From: Neodiprion pinetum
Taxonomy: Eukaryota; Arthropoda; Insecta; Hymenoptera; Diprionidae
Direction: 5' to 3'
Length of the DNA: 64,000 nt
Assembly (NCBI RefSeq): GCF_021155775.2
Contig: NC_060234.1
Location: 8,070,283 to 8,134,282 of the forward strand
Shown piece by piece: positions 32,280 to 44,103 of this stretch (position 1 is its first letter; each line of letters begins with the position of its first letter). The notes below the pieces were generated by a model that was given only the letters and a program-made list of their open reading frames with translations, ran no database searches and was not told the origin of the DNA. The position numbers and the translations under genes were made by a program.

Positions 32280-32636
32280 TGTAAACAAATATGACGAGGC
32301 CTATATTCACCTCATCATATTTCTTCCTCACTCCCAAATTTGAAATTTCACCGCACAACAATAAGCGCCTTTGGCAGTTTCACGGTCAATAGTACATACG
32401 TGTAAATATGAGCGAATAGAGACAATAGAATGCCGAGGGCATTATGACAGATTAGTACATAAGCTATTATCAGCGAAATCGCACGTGGAAACGTCAGAAC
32501 GAGAGGAAAATAAGCTGTAAATGTCGTTTCTCCATTTACAGGTAATATTATTTTTATTAAACATAGAATATAAGTACGTAATGTAAAGAAAAGTAATGTA
32601 ATGTAATAGTATACGAAACAATAAACTCCATTTACA
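32280..32636 (+). repeat. Putative 5' LTR of gypsy-1, copy 4
   Basis: Read as identical to 7460-7816. Confidence 0.6.
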
Positions 32637-32722
32637 GAGAAACTCATCGCAGCTTCGACAAAGTTAAAAAAGGAACATTATAAAACGACATTTTTGCTTA
32701 AAAAAAAAAAAAAAAATACAGA

Positions 32723-33547
32723 ATGGAAAAACTGAAATTTGAATTTACGGTCAAGTCTTCGACGGAAGATCCGAAAACAAACATAATCGCCATAACCTCA
32801 ATAACCACACCCGACGATCGCTGTTTTATACTCCCGGACCAGCTTCAACCGATGAGACATCATGCGAAACTTACAACTACGGCGGGTTATCAGAAAATAA
32901 AAGCTACACTACAAAAAAGAGGACAAGCGAGAAAAGTATGGATTAGTTTGACCGGAGATATACTACAACAGTATAAGGATGAAGATGGGAACATAATATG
33001 CAACGACTACTTACTTGAAGAAATGTCAACAGCGCAAGACACTACACCCACAGCAAACATCACAGAAGAGGCATTATCAAGAATTTTGGAAAAATTTACC
33101 GAAAAGCAAACTGAAGATAAGCCCCAAGATTATGGAATCCGTAACTTAAGAAAGGTATCTGAAAAATTTGTAATAGAGAAATTGACAGGCAGAAATTCAA
33201 ATGTGCCCCAGTGGATGGATATTTTTGAAAATGAATGTTCTCGATTAGGTGTAGAAAGAGATATTGAAAAAATCGAGATCTTTAGACTTTTTCTAGAAGA
33301 TTCATGCATCGACTGGTATGGGTCAATGCTGATAAAATATACATTAGATTCAGAGTGGAGAACATGGAAACAAAATTTCTGTGAAACTTACGCCAATAAA
33401 AGGTGGACTGGGATTAGATATGCAATATCTTACAAATACATAAAGGGTTCGCTATTAGAATATGCTTTAAAGAAAGAAAGACTTCTATTAGAAACAAACA
33501 AGTCAATAGATACGCCTACCTTAATTGATCTTATTGCTGTAGGGTGA
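32723..33547 (+). CDS. gag: Gag, N-terminal and capsid part, gypsy-1 copy 4
   Basis: Identical translation to copy 1; TGA at 33545-33547. Confidence 0.8.
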   Translation: MEKLKFEFTVKSSTEDPKTNIIAITSITTPDDRCFILPDQLQPMRHHAKLTTTAGYQKIKATLQKRGQARKVWISLTGDILQQYKDEDGNIICNDYLLEEMSTAQDTTPTANITEEALSRILEKFTEKQTEDKPQDYGIRNLRKVSEKFVIEKLTGRNSNVPQWMDIFENECSRLGVERDIEKIEIFRLFLEDSCIDWYGSMLIKYTLDSEWRTWKQNFCETYANKRWTGIRYAISYKYIKGSLLEYALKKERLLLETNKSIDTPTLIDLIAVG

Positions 33548-33890
33548 CCAAATTTTGTATCCGATAGAATAGATAGAGAAAAGTTAAATCAGACTGAAGA
33601 TATATTTAAGGAGATCAGAGGACTAGAGCACCTGGTGAATAAAAAAAATTCAGAAAAAAAGAGTACTACAACTACTACTTATATTGAAAACAAAAGTAAA
33701 GCGAAAAATAGTGACCATAAACCATGTTCGATTTGCGAGAAAAAAAAATAAGAGCAATCGCTACCACCCAGAATCTTTATGCTGGTTCAGGAACAAAGCC
33801 GACGATCAACAAAACAAAGAATACATAAGACATGTAAATAATTCTGGGTTAGAAATAGAATTAAATACCAAAGATCCAAAAAACTTATAG
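33548..33890 (+). pseudogene. gag: Gag C-terminal remainder with split zinc knuckle, copy 4
   Basis: Frameshift at A run 33740-33748; slippery heptamer at 33878-33884. Confidence 0.65.
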
Positions 33891-35830
33891 TGCCACCATT
33901 AATCAAAATCAAAGTATTGCTAAATAATGCGTTACAAATCCAAGGAATTTACGATTCCGGCTCGAACGTTTCTTTAATTAATTCAAAGCTGTTACATTTA
34001 AAACAAAAGAAATTTCATAACTCACATAACGCACATTTAAAAACGATTAATGGTGTAAGAAAAGCAAACGGCATGATAACTCTAAAAGCTAAAATTTTTG
34101 ATATAGAAAAAGAAATTGATGTTTTCATGATAGATAACGAACATTTTGAACACGATTTTTTAATCGGACTAGACTGTATAAAAAATTTCCAATTAAGACA
34201 AAACGAAAATTTAGAAATTACACAAAAAATCCAGGCCATTCCTGAAAATAGACTTAAAAACAAACCTAACATACAAAATACAAATAAAGAATATATTGAA
34301 AACAAAACAAAAAATTACCAATTGAATTTCAATGAACATATAAATACGTCAGAATTTAACATAGTAATAAACCACTTGGAAATGCAACAACAATCCGAAA
34401 TTGACAAACTAATCGATAAATATAAATCGATTTTTGCCAGAGATAAATACGACATAGGCACTGTAACGGATTATGAAGCTCGTATTGATTTATTAGTTGA
34501 TAAATATTGTTACAAAAGACCGTACAGATGCACTATGGAGGATAAAAAAGAAATAGAACACCAAATAACAAAATTATTAGAAAAAAATTTAATTGAAGAA
34601 TCTTATAGCCCATTCGCTGCACCAGTGACATTAGCTTATAAAAAAGATGAAGGAAAGAAAGCTAGACTATGCATAGATTTCCGGGAATTAAACAAGATAG
34701 TCATTCCTCAGGCGCAGCCTTTTCCATTAATTGAAGATCTGATAGTTAAGACACGAGATTGTAAATATTTTTCGTCCTTAGATATAAATTCAGCTTTCTG
34801 GTCAATTCCCCTAAAAATTGAAGACAGACGAAAAACCGCATTCGTAACTCAAGAAGGCCATTTCCAATGGACCTGCCTACCCTTTGGTTTAAAAACATCA
34901 CCAGCGATTTTCCAGAGAATATTAAGTAATATAATAAGAAAGCACAAGCTCTCGAACTTCAGCGTAAATTATATAGATGACATTCTAGTATTTTCAAAAA
35001 CTTTTGATGAACATATTGACCACTTATCACAGCTATTAGAGTCAATTATGAAAGAAGGATTCAGACTAAAACTTTCAAAATGTACCTTCGCATCAGACTC
35101 AGTTAAATATTTAGGCCACGAAATAAGATACAACTCGATTAGTCCACTCAATGACAATCTAATCTCAATAAAAAAATTTCCAACGCCAAAAACAAAAAAA
35201 AATGTTCGACAATTTCTAGGAAAAGTGAATTTTTACGGCAAATATATACCAAACGTTTCGGTTACCTTAGATCCGCTACATAACTTACTAAGAAAAGGGC
35301 AAAACTTTATTTGGTCCGAACAATGCCAAAAAGCTTTCGAGAGCATGAAATCTCTACTTTGCTCTCAACCGATTTTAACAATTTTCGATCCACATCTGCC
35401 AATATATATCCACACGGACGCAAGCTTGCAAGGCATTGGGGCTGTACTAAAACAAACACAATTAAACAAAGAAGATAAACCAGTCGCATATTTTTCAAAA
35501 AAATTAAATGTGTCCCAAAAAAGAAAGAAAGCTATCTATATAGAATGTCTAGCAATAAAAGAGGCAATAAAATTCTGGCAGCACTGGCTTATAGGAAAAT
35601 CATTTACGGTTTTCTCGGATCATAAACCTTTAGAAAATATGAATATTAGGTCTAGGACAGATGAGAAATTAGGTGACTTAATGCATTATCTATCTCAATA
35701 CGATTTCGAAATAAAATACACTCCAGGAAAAGACAATTTAGAAGCAGACTGCCTCAGCAGAAACCCAGTACTAGAACCTAATGATAATGAAGAAGAAATT
35801 TTAAAAACCGTTAATTTCATGAAAATATAA
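33890..35830 (+). CDS. pol: Pol: protease, RT, RNase H, gypsy-1 copy 4
   Basis: Identical translation to copy 1; premature TAA at 35828-35830. Confidence 0.9.
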   Translation: MPPLIKIKVLLNNALQIQGIYDSGSNVSLINSKLLHLKQKKFHNSHNAHLKTINGVRKANGMITLKAKIFDIEKEIDVFMIDNEHFEHDFLIGLDCIKNFQLRQNENLEITQKIQAIPENRLKNKPNIQNTNKEYIENKTKNYQLNFNEHINTSEFNIVINHLEMQQQSEIDKLIDKYKSIFARDKYDIGTVTDYEARIDLLVDKYCYKRPYRCTMEDKKEIEHQITKLLEKNLIEESYSPFAAPVTLAYKKDEGKKARLCIDFRELNKIVIPQAQPFPLIEDLIVKTRDCKYFSSLDINSAFWSIPLKIEDRRKTAFVTQEGHFQWTCLPFGLKTSPAIFQRILSNIIRKHKLSNFSVNYIDDILVFSKTFDEHIDHLSQLLESIMKEGFRLKLSKCTFASDSVKYLGHEIRYNSISPLNDNLISIKKFPTPKTKKNVRQFLGKVNFYGKYIPNVSVTLDPLHNLLRKGQNFIWSEQCQKAFESMKSLLCSQPILTIFDPHLPIYIHTDASLQGIGAVLKQTQLNKEDKPVAYFSKKLNVSQKRKKAIYIECLAIKEAIKFWQHWLIGKSFTVFSDHKPLENMNIRSRTDEKLGDLMHYLSQYDFEIKYTPGKDNLEADCLSRNPVLEPNDNEEEILKTVNFMKI

Positions 35831-37033
35831 GACATTCAGAACGATCAAGAAAACAATAAAGACATCCAAAACGGTAAAGACAAGTTACTATACAAGAATA
35901 ACACGTATTATAAAAGAATAGGAACAAGTGAAAAAATTCTACTCTCAGAAGATTTCAGTAAAGAACTTATACAAAAAGTACACCTCTTCTATTGTCATTT
36001 AGGAATGAAACAAATACAAAATAAGATAAAACCATTTTACATAGCAAAAAATCTGAATCAAAATATTAAAACAATTTGCGAAAACTGTGAAGTTTGCATT
36101 AAAAATAAATCAAGAGGAAAGCACAAAATTGGATTAATGTCCCAATTAGGTCCTGCGACTTACCCCTATGAAATAGTGTCTATAGATACAATTGGCGGAT
36201 TCGGAGGTTCACGGTCAACAAAAAAGTATTTACACTTGCTCGTTGATCATTTCACAAGATATGCTACTATTTTGACCTCAAAAACTCAGAATGCAACTGA
36301 TTTTATAAAATTGATACAGACAGTCTTGCCAAATAATAAAATAAACATGATCCTATCCGATCAATATCCAGGGATAAATTCCAAAGAGTTCAAAGAATTT
36401 TTGAATAAGGAAGATATAACCTTGACTTTTACAGCAGTAAACGCACTGTTTTCAAACGGACTCAATGAAAGACTAAACCAAAAGCTAGTTAATAAAATTA
36501 GATGTAAGATAAACCAAAAAAAATCAAAAACTGCGTGGACAACTGTAGCACATGAGTGCATAGAAAAGTACAATGATACAGAACATACTGTAACAGGATT
36601 CTCTCCTAGATACTTATTGGAAGGAAAAAGCAGTACAATCTTACCAGAAGAGCTAAAACAAGAAAAAACAGAAAACGATTTGCATGAAGATAGAAAACGT
36701 GCTCTAGAGAATACAAAGAAATCACATGAATATAATAAAAAGCAATTCGACAAAAATAGAAAATATCATGAATTTAATATTGGAGACCTAGTTTACGTTG
36801 AAAATAGCCGTAGACTAAATAGGAAAAAATTAGATGAACTAAAAATCGGACCATACAAAATTATAGAAAAAATTTCAAACTCAATTTATAAAATACATAC
36901 AGATCGAAATAAGTCAGAGTCATTATTTCACGTTACAAAGCTTGTACCGGTCCCAAAGGTTATTCAAGAAGACCAGTGTCTCCTCACTGGTTTCTTTTCT
37001 TCGGGGGGGGGGGGGGGGGGGGGGGAGATGTAA
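35831..37033 (+). CDS. pol: Pol: integrase, gypsy-1 copy 4
   Basis: Same as copy 1 up to the poly-G. With 23 G the frame exits in the third phase and ends almost at once (EM). First internal ATG at 36005. Confidence 0.88.
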   Translation, partial: DIQNDQENNKDIQNGKDKLLYKNNTYYKRIGTSEKILLSEDFSKELIQKVHLFYCHLGMKQIQNKIKPFYIAKNLNQNIKTICENCEVCIKNKSRGKHKIGLMSQLGPATYPYEIVSIDTIGGFGGSRSTKKYLHLLVDHFTRYATILTSKTQNATDFIKLIQTVLPNNKINMILSDQYPGINSKEFKEFLNKEDITLTFTAVNALFSNGLNERLNQKLVNKIRCKINQKKSKTAWTTVAHECIEKYNDTEHTVTGFSPRYLLEGKSSTILPEELKQEKTENDLHEDRKRALENTKKSHEYNKKQFDKNRKYHEFNIGDLVYVENSRRLNRKKLDELKIGPYKIIEKISNSIYKIHTDRNKSESLFHVTKLVPVPKVIQEDQCLLTGFFSSGGGGGGGEM

Positions 37034-37044
37034 ACAAATATGAC
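37003..37044 (+). other. Polypurine tract (G23 AGA) and 16-bp 3' LTR remnant, copy 4
   Basis: G tract 37003-37025, AGA, LTR remnant 37029-37044. Confidence 0.8.
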
Positions 37045-37324
37045 AAGAATTAATTTCAAGAATTTCCTGTCTCTTGGATAGAGCTGCAGGATTCGGTCTC
37101 TGGACTCGAAAGGAAGGTGGAGAATGATTACTTGTCGATTGTGTGATCAACTCCTGGAAAAGCTTGAACAGTTTGACCGCTTCAACTTGGTTTTTCGAAA
37201 TAGCCTCAGAGGTTGTTTCCTCACCCTCATGTGCAAAGGCACGAGTGGAATAAACCCATCATCATAGGTCGTGTAAACGGTTGAGAGTCAAACTTGATCT
37301 GTGTGTGCGAAGCACGCACAGATC

Positions 37325-38420
37325 GATCGCTATGAGTCATTGACTCGTGACGTGAGAAATTTGTTTCCAGAGAGGAAACCTTTAAATAATAGTTAAATGT
37401 TTTGTTCCCGGGAGGCGGGATGAGTGACAGAATGTGACGTCGTGAATTTATTTTTCTTGTAATGTTTAGGAAATTTGTGGTAAGTTAGGAAGGAATAGCT
37501 CTTCCTGATTTACTTTGATAATAATTAGGTTTGCCTACGGCAAGACTGAATATTATTTGCGTGATAGCATGTTGGTCAGAAGGACGGTATTTGACAATCC
37601 TGGATCGTCGTTGATAAGTCGGTTTTGATATTGCTAATGATTCGTTTCATTAGAACTAAGACGGAATATTATTTCGTGATAGCATGGTAGTCGGAAGGAC
37701 TTAGATAATAGTTCGGTTTACGTATGGCAAGACTGAATATTATTAGCGTGGTAGTCGAATGAAAGGGAATTCTACGCAAACATGCCTTCACCTGTATTAG
37801 GACATTCAGTCGCAATGACAGAGACTCTCTACAGGTTCAGGTGCCCTACGTATCGGTCAGAGGATTGTGAGACGAACACCGTATCTGAGCTATGAGGTCA
37901 GACGCGATGCTGTTCTTCACTCAGACACGGCTCCCTAGTACCCAAGGACTTTTTACTGAGAACAAGTAAAAATGTTAATACGTTGAATGCCCTCCTTTGA
38001 TGGGAAGTGGTGTGTGAGGATTCCTGGAAGGACAACTCCACGTCACTTGATCGTGGGTCTGTCGATATCCGGCTCCTCGTATACGTGGAATGGTCCGTGA
38101 ATATGTGTACGGATGGGTCCTCGCGTTGAATAATTCGTCGATCTACCTTGGCGTGTGGCTCAATAGACGATAAATTGCTAGATCCACGTTTGCGCTCGTC
38201 TTTTATACTCTTACTGTCTAGTTTCGCCGTTTTCGGGGATAGAGATTGGTCGTGTCCCCTGAAGAATGGGTACGGTGAATCGTGCGATTTGATTGGATTA
38301 CCGGTATGTGGTGGGGTTATCGAGTTGGTAGTGAGATTTGGGCGTGTCACCACCAAGCACAATATTTGGGGCACGCGTTGAACTTCAGGTGACAGCACGC
38401 TAGCCAGGCGTCCCGTCACA
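37325..38420 (-). mobile_element. Orphan LTR-like segment, minus strand, unit 5
   Basis: Read as identical to the unit 2 copy. Confidence 0.45.
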
Positions 38421-38435
38421 ATATATTTCCATAAA

Positions 38436-40552
38436 CATATCAAACACTCACGCCAATTTCCGTCGCCAAAACTCTGGAGCGAGTTTCAAGAATTTTTTTC
38501 CACTACTCTGAGAGCTGAAGTCTGACCGATAATTTCCAAACGAAAAATGAAACATGTCAAACATAAGCAAGACTCTAGAGCAAGTTACCAAAATTTTTTT
38601 TACTTCTCTGAAAGCTGAGGTCTGATCGAATAATTTTTCGGTAAAGAATATACATTATCACGAACATATCAAACACTCGCGCCAATATCCGTCGCAAAAA
38701 CTCTGAAGCAAGTTTCCAGAATTTTTGCCACTTTTCTGAAAGTTGAGTTCTGATCGATAATTTCGAAATGAAAAGTAAAACATGTCAAACACTCACGCCT
38801 GTTTGCGTCACCAAAACTCTGAAGAAAGTTTCCTGTATTTTCTTCCACGTCTCTGAAAGCTGAGGTCTGATCGAATAATTTTCCGATAAAAAATATATAT
38901 CATCATAAGCATATCAAACACTCACGCCAATTTCCGTCGCCAAAACTCTGGAGCGAGTTTCCGGAATTTTTTCCACTCCTCTGAAAGCTGATGTCTGATC
39001 GAATAATTTTCCGATAAAGAATAAACATTATCGCAAACATATCAAACACTCGCGCCAATGTCCGTCGCAAAAACTCTGAAGCAAGTTTCCAGAATTTTTT
39101 GCCACTTTTCTGAAAGTTGAGTTCTGATCGATAATTTCCAAATGAAAAGTAAAACATATCAAACACTTGCGCCAAATTTTTTCACCAAAACTCTGGAGCA
39201 CGTCTCCATTATTTTTTTCCACTTTTCTGAAAGTTCTTAGATTATTTGAAAATTAAAAATGAGGCTGAATCAATATTAAAAATCTTTTATCAACTATGAA
39301 TAGTAGAGTGAAATTTTAATTTATTTATAAATATGACTACACATGAGCCGTCATTATGTTTAAAATTCATTCATTCATCCATTCATTCATTCCAGGTGTA
39401 TATAGTTAAAACAGTGTATATTGTTAAAATGGGTGGATATCGTTGAAATTATAAAGTACTGTCAATAACGGTTTTTCGTCGAGGCACTATATTTTCCCAT
39501 TTCACTTTTAATGTTCTTCGTTTTGTATCGTCTCTCTTTAAGATTAGCTTGGCTTTTCGAGTGTTTACGGATTATTTTCAACGGTCTGTCCTCGTAGTTT
39601 AGATTTACTTGTTATTCTCAGTTAGTCGACTATTTCAGAGAGGAACACCTCCGCACCTCCTCCTTCCTGGAGAGACGTAGACCAAGCCCACTTAATTTTC
39701 TCCTTCTCAAATTTGACCAGGTTCCCCACTCCCTGGGTCTAGCCTAATCCGATCGTGCCGTCTTCATTGCGCGGTTATATTTGAATCATTACAAAGTTGA
39801 GTTCTGATCGATAATTTCCAAATGAAAAGTAAAACATATGAAACACTCACGCCTGTTTGCGTTACCAAAACTCTGAAGCAAGTTTCCTGTGTTTTTTTCC
39901 ACTTCTATGAAAGCTGAGGTCTGATCCAATAATTTTTCGATAAAAAACGTATCTTTTGATGTACATATCAAACACTTGCGCCAAATTTTTTCACCAAAAC
40001 TCTGGAGCACGTCTCCAGTATTTTTTTCCACTTTTCTGAAAGTTGAGTTCTGATCGATAATTTCCAAATGAAAAGTGAAACATATCAAACACTCACGCCT
40101 GTTTGCTTCACCAAAACTCTGAAGCAAGTTTCCCGTATTTTCTTCCACGTCTCTGAAAGCTGAGGTCTGATCGAATAATTTTCCGATAAAAAGTACATCC
40201 TTTCATACACATATCGAACACTGACGCCAATTTCCGTCTCCAAAATTCTAGAGCAAGTTTACAGTGAATTTTTTTCACTTCTCAGAGAGCTGAGGTCTGA
40301 TCCATGAATTTTACAATAAGAAGTATATATTATCATAGATATATCGTACGCTGGCCCGATTTTCGGTGCCTAAACACGGCATCAAGTTTCGGTTTTTTTC
40401 TCACTTTTCCTAAAGCTGTGGGCTAATCAAATATTTTTCAGGTGAAATATATATTGAAACGTTTCGAGTTTGTTCGCGGGCTGAACTGCTCCAGAATTCC
40501 ACACGTAATATGTGAGATAACCTGGAGATTTCGCGCAAGCTCGAATGTTATA
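38436..40552 (+). repeat. Satellite monomer block, unit 5
   Basis: Same monomers and interruption as unit 1. Confidence 0.85.
39236..39792. mobile_element. 557-bp insertion, unit 5
   Basis: Copy of 6143-6699 with the same AAAGTT duplication. Confidence 0.6.
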
Positions 40553-40909
40553 TGTAAACAAATATGACGAGGCCTATATTCACCTCATCATATTTCTTCC
40601 TCACTCCCAAATTTGAAATTTCACCGCACAACAATAAGCGCCTTTGGCAGTTTCACGGTCAATAGTACATACGTGTAAATATGAGCGAATAGAGACAATA
40701 GAATGCCGAGGGCATTATGACAGATTAGTACATAAGCTATTATCAGCGAAATCGCACGTGGAAACGTCAGAACGAGAGGAAAATAAGCTGTAAATGTCGT
40801 TTCTCCATTTACAGGTAATATTATTTTTATTAAACATAGAATATAAGTACGTAATGTAAAGAAAAGTAATGTAATGTAATAGTATACGAAACAATAAACT
40901 CCATTTACA
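40553..40909 (+). repeat. Putative 5' LTR of gypsy-1, copy 5
   Basis: Read as identical to 7460-7816. Confidence 0.6.
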
Positions 40910-40995
40910 GAGAAACTCATCGCAGCTTCGACAAAGTTAAAAAAGGAACATTATAAAACGACATTTTTGCTTAAAAAAAAAAAAAAAAATACAGA

Positions 40996-41820
40996 ATGGA
41001 AAAACTGAAATTTGAATTTACGGTCAAGTCTTCGACGGAAGATCCGAAAACAAACATAATCGCCATAACCTCAATAACCACACCCGACGATCGCTGTTTT
41101 ATACTCCCGGACCAGCTTCAACCGATGAGACATCATGCGAAACTTACAACTACGGCGGGTTATCAGAAAATAAAAGCTACACTACAAAAAAGAGGACAAG
41201 CGAGAAAAGTATGGATTAGTTTGACCGGAGATATACTACAACAGTATAAGGATGAAGATGGGAACATAATATGCAACGACTACTTACTTGAAGAAATGTC
41301 AACAGCGCAAGACACTACACCCACAGCAAACATCACAGAAGAGGCATTATCAAGAATTTTGGAAAAATTTACCGAAAAGCAAACTGAAGATAAGCCCCAA
41401 GATTATGGAATCCGTAACTTAAGAAAGGTATCTGAAAAATTTGTAATAGAGAAATTGACAGGCAGAAATTCAAATGTGCCCCAGTGGATGGATATTTTTG
41501 AAAATGAATGTTCTCGATTAGGTGTAGAAAGAGATATTGAAAAAATCGAGATCTTTAGACTTTTTCTAGAAGATTCATGCATCGACTGGTATGGGTCAAT
41601 GCTGATAAAATATACATTAGATTCAGAGTGGAGAACATGGAAACAAAATTTCTGTGAAACTTACGCCAATAAAAGGTGGACTGGGATTAGATATGCAATA
41701 TCTTACAAATACATAAAGGGTTCGCTATTAGAATATGCTTTAAAGAAAGAAAGACTTCTATTAGAAACAAACAAGTCAATAGATACGCCTACCTTAATTG
41801 ATCTTATTGCTGTAGGGTGA
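40996..41820 (+). CDS. gag: Gag, N-terminal and capsid part, gypsy-1 copy 5
   Basis: Identical translation to copy 1; TGA at 41818-41820. Confidence 0.8.
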   Translation: MEKLKFEFTVKSSTEDPKTNIIAITSITTPDDRCFILPDQLQPMRHHAKLTTTAGYQKIKATLQKRGQARKVWISLTGDILQQYKDEDGNIICNDYLLEEMSTAQDTTPTANITEEALSRILEKFTEKQTEDKPQDYGIRNLRKVSEKFVIEKLTGRNSNVPQWMDIFENECSRLGVERDIEKIEIFRLFLEDSCIDWYGSMLIKYTLDSEWRTWKQNFCETYANKRWTGIRYAISYKYIKGSLLEYALKKERLLLETNKSIDTPTLIDLIAVG

Positions 41821-42163
41821 CCAAATTTTGTATCCGATAGAATAGATAGAGAAAAGTTAAATCAGACTGAAGATATATTTAAGGAGATCAGAGGACTAGA
41901 GCACCTGGTGAATAAAAAAAATTCAGAAAAAAAGAGTACTACAACTACTACTTATATTGAAAACAAAAGTAAAGCGAAAAATAGTGACCATAAACCATGT
42001 TCGATTTGCGAGAAAAAAAAATAAGAGCAATCGCTACCACCCAGAATCTTTATGCTGGTTCAGGAACAAAGCCGACGATCAACAAAACAAAGAATACATA
42101 AGACATGTAAATAATTCTGGGTTAGAAATAGAATTAAATACCAAAGATCCAAAAAACTTATAG
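41821..42163 (+). pseudogene. gag: Gag C-terminal remainder with split zinc knuckle, copy 5
   Basis: Frameshift at A run 42013-42021; slippery heptamer at 42151-42157. Confidence 0.65.
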
Positions 42164-44103
42164 TGCCACCATTAATCAAAATCAAAGTATTGCTAAATAA
42201 TGCGTTACAAATCCAAGGAATTTACGATTCCGGCTCGAACGTTTCTTTAATTAATTCAAAGCTGTTACATTTAAAACAAAAGAAATTTCATAACTCACAT
42301 AACGCACATTTAAAAACGATTAATGGTGTAAGAAAAGCAAACGGCATGATAACTCTAAAAGCTAAAATTTTTGATATAGAAAAAGAAATTGATGTTTTCA
42401 TGATAGATAACGAACATTTTGAACACGATTTTTTAATCGGACTAGACTGTATAAAAAATTTCCAATTAAGACAAAACGAAAATTTAGAAATTACACAAAA
42501 AATCCAGGCCATTCCTGAAAATAGACTTAAAAACAAACCTAACATACAAAATACAAATAAAGAATATATTGAAAACAAAACAAAAAATTACCAATTGAAT
42601 TTCAATGAACATATAAATACGTCAGAATTTAACATAGTAATAAACCACTTGGAAATGCAACAACAATCCGAAATTGACAAACTAATCGATAAATATAAAT
42701 CGATTTTTGCCAGAGATAAATACGACATAGGCACTGTAACGGATTATGAAGCTCGTATTGATTTATTAGTTGATAAATATTGTTACAAAAGACCGTACAG
42801 ATGCACTATGGAGGATAAAAAAGAAATAGAACACCAAATAACAAAATTATTAGAAAAAAATTTAATTGAAGAATCTTATAGCCCATTCGCTGCACCAGTG
42901 ACATTAGCTTATAAAAAAGATGAAGGAAAGAAAGCTAGACTATGCATAGATTTCCGGGAATTAAACAAGATAGTCATTCCTCAGGCGCAGCCTTTTCCAT
43001 TAATTGAAGATCTGATAGTTAAGACACGAGATTGTAAATATTTTTCGTCCTTAGATATAAATTCAGCTTTCTGGTCAATTCCCCTAAAAATTGAAGACAG
43101 ACGAAAAACCGCATTCGTAACTCAAGAAGGCCATTTCCAATGGACCTGCCTACCCTTTGGTTTAAAAACATCACCAGCGATTTTCCAGAGAATATTAAGT
43201 AATATAATAAGAAAGCACAAGCTCTCGAACTTCAGCGTAAATTATATAGATGACATTCTAGTATTTTCAAAAACTTTTGATGAACATATTGACCACTTAT
43301 CACAGCTATTAGAGTCAATTATGAAAGAAGGATTCAGACTAAAACTTTCAAAATGTACCTTCGCATCAGACTCAGTTAAATATTTAGGCCACGAAATAAG
43401 ATACAACTCGATTAGTCCACTCAATGACAATCTAATCTCAATAAAAAAATTTCCAACGCCAAAAACAAAAAAAAATGTTCGACAATTTCTAGGAAAAGTG
43501 AATTTTTACGGCAAATATATACCAAACGTTTCGGTTACCTTAGATCCGCTACATAACTTACTAAGAAAAGGGCAAAACTTTATTTGGTCCGAACAATGCC
43601 AAAAAGCTTTCGAGAGCATGAAATCTCTACTTTGCTCTCAACCGATTTTAACAATTTTCGATCCACATCTGCCAATATATATCCACACGGACGCAAGCTT
43701 GCAAGGCATTGGGGCTGTACTAAAACAAACACAATTAAACAAAGAAGATAAACCAGTCGCATATTTTTCAAAAAAATTAAATGTGTCCCAAAAAAGAAAG
43801 AAAGCTATCTATATAGAATGTCTAGCAATAAAAGAGGCAATAAAATTCTGGCAGCACTGGCTTATAGGAAAATCATTTACGGTTTTCTCGGATCATAAAC
43901 CTTTAGAAAATATGAATATTAGGTCTAGGACAGATGAGAAATTAGGTGACTTAATGCATTATCTATCTCAATACGATTTCGAAATAAAATACACTCCAGG
44001 AAAAGACAATTTAGAAGCAGACTGCCTCAGCAGAAACCCAGTACTAGAACCTAATGATAATGAAGAAGAAATTTTAAAAACCGTTAATTTCATGAAAATA
44101 TAA
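42163..44103 (+). CDS. pol: Pol: protease, RT, RNase H, gypsy-1 copy 5
   Basis: Identical translation to copy 1; premature TAA at 44101-44103. Confidence 0.9.
   Translation: MPPLIKIKVLLNNALQIQGIYDSGSNVSLINSKLLHLKQKKFHNSHNAHLKTINGVRKANGMITLKAKIFDIEKEIDVFMIDNEHFEHDFLIGLDCIKNFQLRQNENLEITQKIQAIPENRLKNKPNIQNTNKEYIENKTKNYQLNFNEHINTSEFNIVINHLEMQQQSEIDKLIDKYKSIFARDKYDIGTVTDYEARIDLLVDKYCYKRPYRCTMEDKKEIEHQITKLLEKNLIEESYSPFAAPVTLAYKKDEGKKARLCIDFRELNKIVIPQAQPFPLIEDLIVKTRDCKYFSSLDINSAFWSIPLKIEDRRKTAFVTQEGHFQWTCLPFGLKTSPAIFQRILSNIIRKHKLSNFSVNYIDDILVFSKTFDEHIDHLSQLLESIMKEGFRLKLSKCTFASDSVKYLGHEIRYNSISPLNDNLISIKKFPTPKTKKNVRQFLGKVNFYGKYIPNVSVTLDPLHNLLRKGQNFIWSEQCQKAFESMKSLLCSQPILTIFDPHLPIYIHTDASLQGIGAVLKQTQLNKEDKPVAYFSKKLNVSQKRKKAIYIECLAIKEAIKFWQHWLIGKSFTVFSDHKPLENMNIRSRTDEKLGDLMHYLSQYDFEIKYTPGKDNLEADCLSRNPVLEPNDNEEEILKTVNFMKI

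Larger units (their letters stand above)
32280..37044 (+). mobile_element. Ty3/gypsy-type retrotransposon gypsy-1, copy 4
   Basis: As copy 1, with a 23-G tract. Confidence 0.9.
28778..37050 (+). repeat. Array unit 4 (8273 bp)
   Basis: Offset +24820 from unit 1; G tract of 23; A at the variable site equivalent to 6028 (position 30848). Confidence 0.9.
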